This document shows positions 23,971-35,839 of a stretch of 64,000 bases of DNA, piece after piece. Position 1 is the stretch's first letter; each line of letters begins with the position of its first letter. The position numbers and the translations under genes were made by a program. The DNA lies in NCBI RefSeq assembly GCF_008831285.2, contig NC_045138.2, forward strand, positions 33,513,934 to 33,577,933, in the 5' to 3' direction. The DNA comes from Nymphaea colorata (taxonomy: Eukaryota > Streptophyta > Magnoliopsida > Nymphaeales > Nymphaeaceae). A model generated the notes under the pieces. The model did no database searches. It was not told the origin of the DNA and saw only the letters and a program-made list of their open reading frames with translations.

Positions 23971-25436
23971 TAGGTCCATAATTTGACAAAGGCATGAAGC
24001 TTAATGAGCAAGCCACACAAGATCAACGAGAGACAACACAGAATTAGCGAAGACCGAAGCCTTTAAAAAAAAGCTTAACGATCGCGCCAATGTGCACAAA
24101 TGAAAGATCGGAACCGTAAAGAGTTCTAGCTTTTCAAGGGAGACGCACAAGCTTACAAAATGCACACCACGTGAATCGCATTTGAAAGACCTCACCAGGC
24201 CCTTCCCATGGATGAAAGATTAGATACAAATGCTAAAAGAGAACGAGAGCGAGACGACATACACAAACCTACAGGCTACAGAACTGGAACTGCAATGTGT
24301 CATGGGATCGTCGTACCTTGGGAATTCAACCAAAGAGAAAGGGATCGTCGATGTTCTTCTTTCTTCCATCATAGCATCTTGGAACCTCGATCTTCATCTA
24401 CCTCGGTGTCTATCCCCAAATCTTCCCACATCTTCGTCGTTTGAACAATCGGAAGTACATATATGGAATTGACAGGTCTGATAAAGAATTGATAAATTTT
24501 AATTCAAGGAAACCAACTGCCGTTAACAAAAGACCAATTGTCACATACACACTGCCATATACACCATATTGCACCGTTTATGTTACTGACTTGCACTTTC
24601 ATTTTGAAACCATATTTCCATTCCAAACATCGGCATCCATTCAATTTAATTTGAAATAATGATCCAAGTTCTTGTTATAAAACAAATAGACAGATGCGAC
24701 GTGGTTCTGAAGCCAATTTCTGTCAATCTTGATAAATGCCAGGAAGGAGACGGCGAAAATGAAGAAACACATATTCAGAACCAGAAACGATTCATGAATG
24801 AAATAACAAAAAACCCAACCATTACACCAAACTCCATGAATCGAATGTAAAAGTTGCCGTTAATTGAGATAGAAAGGAGATTAGAAAGAAACATAAAATA
24901 GGCAAGTTTGAGCCACATTACCTCAATCTTGTGAATCTGATTCTGCTTGGCATTTAGTAAAGCAAATCTTTGTTGGAAAAAAAATAGTTTCATTCCTTGG
25001 ATGAGATAGCGATCTAGATTTGAGAAAGAGAGGGAGTTGTGACGATTGATCGTGAGAGAGGGCAAGCAATGGAGTGTAAGGGGGGGAGAGAGAGAGAGGC
25101 AGAGGCAAGAGAGAGACAGCAGATGATTTAGGGTTCGAAGAGAAACGAAAGAAAGATGCCGCAAGGATTTATGGTGAACACAGGTGTTTTCAGAAGTGTA
25201 AGAACTAATAGCTGGATTTAGGATGGGCCCGTTCTAGATCTAATGTCTATTGTAGTGAACCTTCCGCCTGAGCATGGAGAAGCTCACTTCCTTGTGATTT
25301 TTGCGGACTAGCATATTTTTTTCTGTTGGGCAATTAGTCACTGTTTTTTGTGATCTCTGTTACTCTTTCTGCAAAACTTGAGTAATCAAAACATTGCAAA
25401 GTTAAGTAGACCTCATCTCAAATGCAAAACCAACAC
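23971..25436. other. No gene identified
   Basis: Mixed composition with a GAGA tract at 25082-25120. Frames of up to 129 codons on the minus strand are low-complexity and match nothing I know. Confidence 0.5.
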
Positions 25437-25696
25437 CACCACCTAATCTAAACTAATTGATAATATAAAAACAAATCTCGAAAAAGAAGATAATGAAAGA
25501 GAAGGGAAATTAGTTGCCCAGATTCAAGAAGAAATTAAGAGATAGCCAGATAGGAGTAAGACGCTGCACCACCTAATCTAAACTAATTGATAATATAAAA
25601 ACAAATCTCGAAAAAGAAGATAATGAAAGAGAAGGGAAATTAGTTGCCCAGATTCAAGAAGAAATTAAGAGATAGCCAGATAGGAGTAAGACGCTG
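25437..25696. repeat. Perfect 130-bp tandem duplication
   Basis: CACCACCTAATCTAAACTAA to TAGGAGTAAGACGCTG occurs twice back to back (25437-25566, 25567-25696) with no difference I can see, so it is recent or an assembly artefact. Confidence 0.9.
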
Positions 25697-25714
25697 CACT
25701 TTGGTCCATAATGA

Positions 25715-25980
25715 ATATAGAGGGTTGCATCTTAAGTCCACCCAGAGTTGAGACTCATGCCAACTTGAGGAACAAGAGATTTTACATTTATGGTTCTCAC
25801 ATCAACAATTTGCCAGAAATATGAATGTAAACTAAAGCGACCCTGAAATCTGAACTTTAGAAGGGAAATCTGATTTTAAAGACTAGATTTTACACCAGTA
25901 TTGTTTCTGTTTGGATAGAGGATGTAATGTTACACGATCTTACAACTCCCGTTTATTATTTGACTTTTCCCTTAATTTCA
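25715..25980. repeat. Dispersed repeat E, copy 1
   Basis: GGGTTGCATCTTAAGTCCAC to GATGTAATGTTACACG matches 42150-42400, and its end (GGATAGAGGATGTAATGTTA) matches 48029 onward. Non-coding. Confidence 0.75.
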
Positions 25981-25989
25981 ATTGAACGT

Positions 25990-28900
25990 CAGTGCAATTA
26001 CTTCAGAAAATCATTAGACAGATGATAAAATCATAAAAGTAACACAAAGACAACTGAAAATAAGGCCTTAGCTGAATAGCTATGCACAACAGCATCTATG
26101 TCACACGGACACGGCAAAATAGCCCACGTATCCGTGTCGACAGGCGGACACGGCAAAAAATAAAAGTCATTAATTTAATGTTTTTTTTTCATTTTATCAA
26201 TTTTTTATGATGCATCCAATTATTTCCATGAACAATCATTTCAGATATTCAGTACTTTTGTGATAAAACACATTTTCTAACAAGATTGTAAGAGTGAACT
26301 ATTAATTTAATGTTTTTTTTTAATCTTATCATTTTTTATAATATTTAATGTAGCCGTGTCCGCGTATCCAAAAGATTTGAAAATTGCCGTATCCGCACCC
26401 GTATCACATCCGCACCCGTGTGACATAGAACAACATAATATTTATTCACCAAACATTAATCTCACATCTATAAAGTATGAAATACTAACTATTATTAACT
26501 TATAGTGTAAAGCTTATTAACCCCTTTTATGGAAACAAAACATCAAACTAAAAAATCAGTCCTCAGCCGAAGAACCACGCACAAAACATGGATTCCAGAG
26601 AAACTTAAAAAAAAAATCAGAAATACACATAACGCATTAACTATTCCATGGCATAGAAAATCCAAAAACAAAAACTAAAGAGTTTCTAATGGCCAGAATG
26701 CATAGCTCTGTTTCTAACGGACAGAGTTTCTGACGGGACAGAACACATAGCTAAAAAAAAAAAAAAAACCAACAAAAAGCCAAGGCACAAGAAACTAAAA
26801 AATCCAATGCAAATAGACTAAACATCATAAACCTTTCATCTTAAAAAAATCATAATTCATAAATGATAAAATCATAAAAGTAAAACAAAGACAACTGAAA
26901 ATAAGGCCTTAGCTGAATAGCTATGCACAACAGCATAATATTTATTCACCAAACATTGAATCTCACGTCTATAAATTATGAAATACTAACTATTATTAAG
27001 TTATAATGTAATACTATACAAACCCCTTCTATGGAAACAAAAAATCAAGCTAAAACATCAGTCGTCAGCCGAAGAACTATGTACAAAACATGGATTCCAC
27101 AGCAATTAAAAAAAAAAATCAGAAGTACATGTAACGCAATAACTATTACACGGCACAGAAAATCTTAAAACAAAAACCAAAGAGTTTCTAACGGATAGAA
27201 TGCATGGCTTAGTCTCTACCAAATAGAGCTTCTGACAGGACAGAATGCATAGCCAAAAAAAACAAAACAACCAACAAAAAGCCATGGCACAAAAAATTTA
27301 AAAATCCAACATAAAAAGACTGAAAAATCCAATGCAAATAGATTGAATAATCCAGTGCAAATAGACGTAAATAAAAAATCTTTCATCTAAAAAAAATTAT
27401 AATTCATAAATGATAAAATCATAAAAGCAAAACAAAGACAACTGAAAATAACGTCTTAGGTGAATAGATATGCACAACAGCATAATATTTATTCACCAAA
27501 CATTGAGTCTCACATCTACAAAGTATGAAATACTAACTATTATTAAGTTATAGTGTCATACTATATTAACCCCTTCCATAGAAACGAAACATCGAACTAA
27601 AAGATCAGTCTTCAGCCGAGAGCTATGCACAAAACATGGATTCCACAGAAATAAAAAAAAAAATCAGAAATACACATATAATTAAAAAAAGTTATAAAAT
27701 TTGAAAAACAAACTATTATTAAGTTATAGTGTAATACTAATTAACCCCTTCTATGGAAACAAAACATCAAAGAAAAAAATCAGTCTTCAGCCAAAGAGCT
27801 ATGCACAAAACATGGATTCCACAGAAATTAAAAAAAAAAAAATCAGAAATACACGTAAGGTATTAAATATTCCATGGTACAGAAAATCCAAAAACAAAAA
27901 CCAAAGAGTTTCTAACGGACAGAATGCATAACTCAGTTTCTAACGGACAGAGTTTCTGATGGGAGAGAATGCATAGCTAAAGAAAAAACAAAACAACCAA
28001 CAAAAAGGCTAGGCACAATAAACTAAAAAACCCAACATAAATAGACTGAAAAATCCAATGCAAAGAGACAGAAAAATACAAAGCAAATAGACTGAAAAAT
28101 CGAATGCAAATAGACTTAACATCATAAATCTTTCATCTTAAAAAAGTCATATTTCATAAATGACAAAATCATAAAAGTAAAACAAAGACAACTGAAAATA
28201 AGGCCTTAGCTGAATAGCTCTGCACAACAGCATAATATTTATTCACCAAACATTGAGTCTCACGTCTATAAAGTATGAAATAATAACTATTATTAAGTTA
28301 TAGTGTCATACTTTATTAAACCCCTTCTATAGAAACAAAACATCGAACTAAAAGATATGAACAAAACATGGATTCCAGAGAAATTAAACAAAAAAAAAAA
28401 ATCAGACATACACATAACGCCTAAACTATTTCACAGCACAGAAAATCCAAAAACATAACCCAAAGAGTTTCTAACGGACAGAATGCATAGGTCAGTTTCT
28501 AACAGAGAGAGCTTCTGACGGGACAGAAAACATAGCTAAAAAAAAAAACAACCAACAAAAATCCAAGGCGCAATAAATATAAAAATCCAACACCAATGCA
28601 AATAGACTGAAAAATATAATCCAAATAGACGTAACATCATAAATCTTTCATCTTAAAAAAAATGATAATTCATAAATGATAAAATCTTAAAAAGCAAAAC
28701 AAAGACAACTGAAAATAAGGCGTTAGCTGAATAGTTATGCACAACAGCATACAATTTATTCGCCAAACATTGAATCTCACGTCCATAAAGTATGAAATAC
28801 TAACTATTATCAAGTTATCGAGTTATACTATATTAACCCCTTCTAAACAAACGAAACATCGAACTAAAAAATCAGTCTTCAGCCGAAGAGCTATGTACAA

Positions 28901-29300
28901 AACATGGATTCCACAAAAATAAAAAGAAAAAAATCAGAAATACACGTAACGCATTAACTATTCCATGGTACATAAAATCCAAAAACAAAAACGAAAGAGT
29001 TTCTAACTGGCAGAATGCATAGCTCCGTTTCTAACGGACAGGGTTTCCAACGGGACAGAATGCATAGCTAAAAAAAAAACCAAAACAACAAAACAAAATG
29101 CCAAGACACAATAAATTAAAAAATCCAACACAAATAGGCAGAAAAATCCAATGCAAATAGACTGATCCAAATAGACGTAACATCATAAATCTTTCATCTT
29201 AAAAAAAAATGATAATTCATAAATGATAAAATCATAAAAGAAAAACAAAGACAACTGAAAGTAAGGCCTTAGCTGAATAGCTATGCACAACAGCATAAAC
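25990..29300. repeat. Repeat family C, tandem array
   Basis: Landmark GCTGAATAGCTATGCACAAC recurs near 26071, 26912, 27459, 28209, 28726 and 29272. Ordinary spacing is 506-547 bp; one interval is longer (27459-28209, extra partial unit at about 27690), and the first holds a 335-bp insertion. Each unit has an internal subrepeat TTTCTAACGGACAGAATGCA in two or three forms and poly(A) tracts. No coding frame is conserved. Confidence 0.9.
26095..26429. mobile_element. 335-bp TIR element (MITE) inserted in a C unit
   Basis: Starts TCTATGTCACACGG and ends CCGTGTGACATAGA, perfect 14-bp inverted ends. Internal GACACGGC-type motifs near both ends. Flanks are CACAACAGCA and ACAACATAATATTT, while intact units read CACAACAGCATAATATTT, so the insertion site is clear and an imperfect target duplication (ACAACA) is possible. 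Non-autonomous; superfamily not determined (Mutator- or hAT-like sizes would both be compatible). Confidence 0.85.
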
Positions 29301-29319
29301 AACCCAGGCTCTAATACCA

Positions 29320-29599
29320 TGAAAAGAAGACTGATAACAGTCACATACACAAACCCACAACAATCTCACAATGATGGGCACTAACGCCAAATCACAAAGG
29401 AAATGGAGAATGAGAATAATGTAATTGAAATCCGAAGAAGCTGTAAAAACAAAATATTTACAAAAAGATATCATGGTCTATATATACATCCAAAAATAAT
29501 AAAAAACAACGAAGTATGAGAAGAACCACCCACTGGACTAGCTCCAACTCAGCTGAAAATATAATAATACAGAAAAATAAAGAATCTAAAAGAGTTACA
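29320..29599 (-). mobile_element. Antisense Copia-type LTR with primer binding site
   Basis: On the minus strand a 280-bp stretch begins TGTAACTCTTTTAG and ends CTTCTTTTCA, followed by TGGTATTAGAGCC (29307-29319), a variant initiator-Met tRNA primer site. A TATATATA motif lies inside. Repeat family C begins right beyond the primer site, so the body is lost. The outer LTR edge is inferred from TG...CA. Confidence 0.6.
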
Positions 29600-30392
29600 T
29601 ATATTCACGTATACAAGCATGCATATTAAATGTACACCCATCCACCCACCCACACACACATATGTATATATGAGGCTCTCATATGTATTAAACACAAAAA
29701 AGATCATGCATAATATATATAAGAAAAACCGTCAATCCTAGTGATTGTTCAACTGTTTGGGCAAAAGAACAATACCTCCTAATAAAAAATTTTCCATATT
29801 GATCGTGAAAGAAGTCCATGAACCATCCAGGCCACTAGTTGCCAACACATGACCTGCTGTCCATGCCAAAGTAGCCTGGTCAATGCACGAAGTTCAATCG
29901 CCCGTTAACTACTGTAAGGATTTGAAAGACCCATTTCTAGCTACAGACAACAAGAAATAAGTGAGTTGCACACATCATGACTAAAAAAAGGTATATGAAA
30001 AAACATCATATAAGTTTCAGGAGATGCACGCCCTAGGATCTAAGAAATAGATGCAACCAACTTAGCTATTATTGACTTTCCAAAATATTTCAACACCCAA
30101 AAAATCAAGTACCTAAGAAGAGACGATAAAGTTAGATGAAGGACTTTTCACCATACAAATCAAAACACACACGCCTATTACCACACCTTCCAAAAGTAAG
30201 TAGTTCGGTAAATAAATAAATCCAGTCTGAACCTTTACATACAAGATTCCAAAAAGATGATTAAGGGGGTGGTTGATAAGAAGAATATTTTAGATTTTGA
30301 AGCTTATATATGTATTTGAACTCAACATCATGTCCTTTTTTTAAATACGTGATTATATTTAACATTTGACTGTTCAATGTAGAAACATCATC

Positions 30393-30423
<31 letters not shown>

Positions 30424-30809
30424 CCACATTACGTTTACAACTACACAAATGTTCGAAAACCACCACACCTAAGTAGTGTAGTTTTTTAAGGTTCTTCTAT
30501 CATCAAAGAAAAAAGTGCATTTTTAGGCACATCTTTTGCCCATAGTCAAAAAATCGAAACTAATATCTTTTACAATTTTTAAAATAAGGGCCATAAGTTC
30601 AAGAAGACTGTCAAATAAGGGCCTAAAAAGAACTTCTAGTAATTGGAAACATAGAAAAAATTAGCAAGAACAATAAGGTATAATTAATTTAGCAATCCGC
30701 AACTTTTTCAGATTAAATTGAATTCCAGATTTTTAATTATCATTTCATCAAACAAGTCTTTTTCAATTCTGGAATCAAAATTCCAGGCCATCAAACACAA
30801 AAGGAAACC
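29600..30809. other. AT-rich, no gene seen
   Basis: Short frames only; one TA microsatellite. Confidence 0.5.
30392..30421. repeat. TA microsatellite
   Basis: Uninterrupted TA tract of about 30 bp. Confidence 0.9.
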
Positions 30810-31075
30810 GAAACCAGTCTTCAGCGGAAGAGCGATGCACAAAACATGGATTCCACAGAAATAAAAAAAAAAATCAGAAATACAAGTAACGCGTTAACTA
30901 TTCCACGGCACAGAAAATCCAAAAACAAAAACCAAAGAGTTTCTGACGGACAGAATTCATAGCTAAACAAAAAAAAAACCCAAAACAACCAACAAAAAAC
31001 CAAGGCACAATAAGCTAAGGGATCCAACACAAATAGACTGAAAATCCATGCAAATAGACTGAAAAAACCATCGTT
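30810..31075. repeat. Repeat family C, partial unit
   Basis: CAGTCTTCAGCGGAAGAGC to CAAATAGACTGAAAAA; about half a unit, with one TTTCTGACGGACAG subrepeat. Confidence 0.8.
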
Positions 31076-31789
31076 TGTAATCGAATCCTACCGCTGTGGC
31101 TGCTTCTCGCCGGTCGGAGATCTGCTGGGTGGCGGAAAACGCACCGGTCCGTCGGCAGGTACCACCTTTCCATCGGACTGGCGTCTTGGAAGTCGGAAAT
31201 TTGCAAAACCCTAAATGCCGACGAGTTTTCCTGTTTCGACTTATTTCCTCTCTGTCGATGAAGGCTTTTTAACTTTTAACTTTATCGTTTTATAAAATTT
31301 ATTCCGCTTATACCATTAAAATGTTTTTGAAATTACAAATAATGCCACCGTGGGGCGTGGGCTCCAAACAGAAGAAGCGTAAAAGAAGACGCGTTTTTTC
31401 GATCCGACCGTTTTTTTGAAAAACTGCGTTGGAAATCAAAATCTCGCGTTTTAAAATTTATTTTCGAATATATCTCGTTTTTCTTTACTTTAAATTATCA
31501 AATTCTGAAATGAAGTAGCAGATTATTCATTTGATAATCAGTTCTGTTCTTGTGAGCAGAAAAACTGTGTATTATCTTGAAATTAAAATAAAAAAGCAAA
31601 GCAAACTAAAAAAACGCACTACTTGTGAAGCCTGGTAACAGGAGGTCTCTTCTAGAATGAAGAAATTCAATGTGCTAGAATGGTTTCATGCTTTTGACTG
31701 AAATTATACATAAGTTTGAAGTGGGCATAGATTCACTTAAAAAAGCACGCCTAATATTCAGTATGGGAAAAAAAAAATGTGGAAGATTG

Positions 31790-31889
31790 GAGCTGGCACT
31801 ATTTGACTTGCAACTTATCATGGCAGCAATAAAAAAATTTCTCCCAATCAAGTAAGCTTGTACAAGGTGGCTTTGGTTCTATATACAAA
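31790..31889 (+). pseudogene. Kinase P-loop exon remnant (exon 3-like)
   Basis: Reads ELALFDLQLIMAAIKKF, then after a small frameshift KLVQGGFGSIYK, matching RLK1 exon 3 ([29 protein letters not shown]). It lies 430 bp before the 163-bp kinase exon array in the same strand and order, so both probably come from one former receptor-kinase locus. A frameshift and stop break it. Confidence 0.75.
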
Positions 31890-31931
31890 CTAACACTTAT
31901 ATCCCTCTCACTCTCCCCCACCTCTTTAGAT

Positions 31932-31979
31932 GTGTTGGTGTGGGTGTGGGTGTGTGTATATATATATATATATATATAT
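31932..31979. repeat. TG/TA microsatellite at segment A copy 2 edge
   Basis: TGTTGGTGTGGGTGTGGGTG then (TA)n; segment A homology starts immediately after it. Confidence 0.9.
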
Positions 31980-32320
31980 TTGAAATTTGTGCTCCATTAT
32001 TTAGATTCTATATGAATCCAAATCAACAGTTTTTATATTATTTCAAGTTTATTAAAAATTAGAGAGTCGTAAGAGATTGTCGGATTTTGAATTTTTCTTT
32101 TCTGATCACTTTTAGATTTGAGCCTTTTGGTTTGGTTAGTGGAGTCAGATTTTAAAAACTGACAGAAATCTGATTAATCCACCACTGAAATGGCATAAAG
32201 GGTGATAAATAGTGGACTTCTCAAAGGCATGATGACATTGTCTCATACAGGCTCTTGGAGGCTTATGAGAATTCAAGTGCTTCTAGTGGACAAGATAATA
32301 AGTTCGCATTTTTGTGATTG

Positions 32321-33000
32321 TAAGGGTATGCTGGAAGGAGCGCAGGAAGTAGCTGTCAAGAGGCTATCCATGAGTTGGAAAGGAGGCACTATGGAGTTCA
32401 TGAATGAAGTGAGATTAGTAGCAAAGCTTCAACATATAAACATGGTACAGCTTGTAGGCTGCATTGTTGAAGAGGAAGAGATGTAAGGGTATGCTGGAAG
32501 GAGCGCAGGAAGTAGCTGTCAAGAGACTATCCATGAGTTGGAAAGGAGGCACTATGGAGTTCATGAATGAAGTGAGATTAGTAGCAAAGCTTCAACATAT
32601 AAACATGGTACAACTTGTAGGCTGCATTGTTGAAGAGGAAGAGATGTAAGGGTATGCTGGAAGGAGCGCAGGAAGTAGCTGTCAAGAGACTATCCATGAG
32701 TTGGAAAGGAGGCACTATGGAGTTCATGAATGAAGTGAGATTAGTAGCAAAGCTTCAACATATAAACATGGTACAACTTGTAGGCTGCATTGTTGAAGAG
32801 GAAGAGATGTAAGGGTATGCTGGAAGGAGCGCAGGAAGTAGCTGTCAAGAGGCTATCCATGAGCTGGAAAGGAGGCACTATGGAGTTCATGAATGAAGTG
32901 AGATTAGTAGCAAAGCTTCAACATATAAACATGGTACAGCTTGTAGGCTGCATTGTTGAAGAGGAAGAGAAGAGAGGATTTTGGTCTACGAATACATGCC
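32321..33000 (+). pseudogene. Kinase exon 4 fragment amplified as four tandem 163-bp units
   Basis: Units start at 32321, 32484, 32647 and 32810, exactly 163 bp apart. Each begins TAAGGGTATGCTGGAAGGAG and covers the N-lobe stretch [15 protein letters not shown] through [15 protein letters not shown] to [12 protein letters not shown]. Units 1-3 end ATG TAA at the junction; unit 4 continues (after an extra AGAGG shift) into ILVYEYMPN, matching RLK exon 4. 163 is not a multiple of three, so units do not form one frame. Units 2 and 3 share AGACTATCC and GTACAACTT, while 1 and 4 share AGGCTATCC and GTACAGCTT, which suggests the middle ones arose last. The gatekeeping lysine and helix C glutamate are kept. 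Confidence 0.9.
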
Positions 33001-33068
33001 CAACAGAAGAGATGCGAAGCGAGGATAGTCGCGAGTTTCCTTCTTGTTCATCAATCGAAAAGAAAGAC

Positions 33069-33185
33069 AAACCGGGCACTACGGTGAGACATGAAAACAC
33101 CCAATCCCATTCCAACCTCGAACTGTGGAATCGTCTTGCGCCATATGTACTGAGATTGTTCGGGAGACATGGTTCAAGCCCGGGG
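33069..33185 (+). pseudogene. rrn5: Nuclear copy of mitochondrial 5S rRNA (rrn5), copy 2
   Basis: Almost identical to 1908-2024 and in the same place relative to the kinase fragment. It was therefore duplicated with segment A and is not an independent insertion. Confidence 0.85.
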
Positions 33186-33237
33186 AATCAATGAAAAAGC
33201 AGAAGCAAAAGAAGGGTGTGAGACCGACACTCGCAGG

Positions 33238-33297
33238 CGAGGTGTAGCGCATCTTTTTTGGGTACAGAGGGCCATAGGTTCGAATCTTGTCACCTTG
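33238..33297 (+). pseudogene. trnP: Nuclear copy of mitochondrial tRNA-Pro(UGG) with D-arm deletion, copy 2
   Basis: Same 60-base truncated form as 2077-2136, with the same missing D arm plus substitutions (TCTTTTTTGGG, AATCTTGTC). The shared deletion predates the duplication, or was already in the mitochondrial donor. Confidence 0.8.
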
Positions 33298-33867
33298 ATG
33301 TTTTGTCAGCGTCACCTTGTCTATCGACACCCCAAAGAATCGACGAGAAGCTGCAAGAATTCGATGCCAAGCAACTTGACGTCGATGACAATCGACTTAT
33401 GCCTCGACATATTCCTGTTTGGTTTGTTTCTCTTGCCTCTGTTTTCATGCCTTTGTTGCAATCACAATTAGGAGCTGCACTGGACATGATTTAAATGTAA
33501 AACAATGAGAATTAAGGTCAAGTGGTTGGTTTCCTAAGTCAAATATTGGAAGCTGAGAAAGGCAGCAACTGACCAATACATTGAATTAAATTTTACAGAT
33601 CAAACAGGTCAAGAAAACCAAAACAGGACGACTTCCTGATTTATAAACAACACTAACAAACCAATGCCGTCATGTCTCGTGAAAGTGAAAAAATATAATT
33701 ACAAGAACTTACATCAAATTTGAATGGTAACAGACATATTTTAAGGTATGGGAATCTTGTATTTAACTGCTTGAATTATGTATAAAAAAAAAAATCTAAA
33801 CGAAGCACTTCTATTCAAGCTAGTTCTTCTTAAACAACGAGAACGGAAGACATGCTTGGCAAAAAAC

Positions 33868-34105
33868 CACCGTTATAGCTCAATAGCGGCGACAGAGACT
33901 ACCGGTATTTGTCTATACCGGTGCGTTTCTCCGACGCTATACCTACTTATACCGATGATGGTTTCCCCCGCTAAATCACGCTTTTACCGGTGTTACTTGT
34001 CGCCGTTGGAAGTTTTCACCGCTGTAGACCTATAACGGTGATATCTGCCACCGCTATACGTAGTTAAAACTGATCGCCCACACCGACCGAAAATACAGCC
34101 GGTGT
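33868..34105. repeat. ACCGGTATA-motif cluster, copy 2
   Basis: Near-identical to 2680-2915 and at the same place in segment A; carried along by the segmental duplication. Confidence 0.5.
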
Positions 34106-35839
34106 TATTTGGAGAGCACACCCCCCCATACGTGAAGCGAGCACCACAACCCTGGCAGACACACTAGGTGTGCACCTAAGGTGCCAGCCTAACTCTCAGC
34201 TCTTTCTCTCTCTCCCTCCGTCTTGTGATTTAACCCTTACATCTTTGATGCTTAAACAAATTTATCTGTTTAATAAACTGTTTATGAAAAATGGACTTGA
34301 CATTTTGATTTCTGCACTGAAGGCACTTGCACTCTTGACTTCCTAATCTGGGATAGTTTGTCACTGTAATTGCCTTCATTGTTCGAAAGCTGCAGTCACG
34401 TTATTTCCTATTTCAATTGTTCAATTTACTTTACCATTAAAGTTGCGATTATTTAAGTTTGTAGAATCTTGATAAGTTACCTCTACCTGACAAATGCAAA
34501 GCGCCTGGAGGAATTCATGTCGAACATGGGTTTTTCTGCGGGTGTTTTTCCTAATATGATTGCACAGAAATGAAGGAAATGTTTTGAGGAATCGACCTAA
34601 GTTTGATGCTTGAAATCTTGGATGCCTGTGGTATTGCCAACCTGATCATTCTGCAGCCAATGGAAGTTGGGACTTGCTTCTGAGGTTCCTGAGATATCCT
34701 TCACAGCAAAAGTGCGCACGAGCAATCCAACAACAACCACCTTCACCTTTGGCAGCTATATCATTGCCATTCTTCATATCGTTGTTCAGAAGCATCTTGG
34801 TGTTTGCATGAAAAAACTCCATCAAAATTAATTCCCCTCTAGGAAACAGAAAGGTCCCTGAAACAGATAGATTATGGACCTCAAACCAAACATATAGTGA
34901 CCAAGAACCACAGAGATTTTTACAGAGACCAACATGAGTATGTCTAATATTTGAACAGTTAACCTAGAGTTTATGTTACCATGTACGCACAATCCTCATG
35001 AACGAAGTTCTGCTAGGAAACCTAATAAGGATTAAGCCAGTGGACTTAACCACCCATAACCACCCAGATTTTCAGTCCCTTTTGTACATATCTCTAAATC
35101 TCACTCAGGGCCAAAACCCATCATTGATAAGCAAAATACATCAATTGCAACCACAATCAAAGAATGGAAGTTGCGATACTGTTTGATTCTAGAATGTCTC
35201 AATCGAAATAGAACCACCAACATAACTGGATGGTTTTAAGACATATTACAGCCAAACGCAACTAGCTGCATCAATTGGATTATGATGGCCTATTCAGTGA
35301 GCATCGTCAACTTATGGATTAACAACAATTTTTTTCCAAAATCAAAGCCAGAACCTTACCAAGAGTAACATTATCCACGAGTTAATGTAAATGAATTACG
35401 AAACAAGATCATTGGTAAATTCTCACGCATCCTTCCAACTTCATCTTTCCTCAATGTTATACATAACACATAACTGCAAATGATCAGAGAGCTTGCATGA
35501 TCAGAAATGGACCCCATGTTTTTTTTTTCCCCTTACAGGGCTGCACATGGATCTAGAAGCAACTATGGTACAGGAAACGTCCCATGAACAAAATCAATGC
35601 ATCATCTATCAAATGGATAAATAGAATAGGCAGTCTACTTTGATCTACGATTTCAAAATTGCAAAAACCTTGTCATTGTAAACAAAGATTCATGAATAGA
35701 AAAAAAGTTGAAAACAAATGCAACTGAACCCACCGGGTTCTGGTTCGTGATAGTTGATTGAGCTGCGGTTCAGTGCAATTACTTCAGAAAATCATTAGAC
35801 AAATGATAAAATCATAAAAGTAACACAAAGACAACTGAA

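Larger units (their letters stand above)
31980..35835 (+). repeat. Segment A, copy 2 (longest)
   Basis: Begins after a TG/TA microsatellite. Holds the four-unit kinase array, rrn5, truncated trnP, the ACCGGTATA stretch and the 34795-35605 portion missing from copy 1. It runs without interruption from AACACAAAGAC into ACAACTGAAAATAAGG of repeat family C, showing the empty site of the LTR that interrupts copy 1. Confidence 0.9.

Noticed and set aside
26000-29300. Possible CRISPR-like regular array
   Set aside because: Units are over 500 bp, diverged, in a plant genome and without short constant repeats and unique spacers; ordinary tandem repeat.
29232-29474. 80-codon minus-strand frame
   Set aside because: Lies across the primer site and LTR of the antisense Copia remnant and the end of repeat C.
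32202-33194. Series of kinase-like small proteins as separate genes
   Set aside because: They are the same exon piece repeated every 163 bp, each ending at the unit joint; no promoter or start context.
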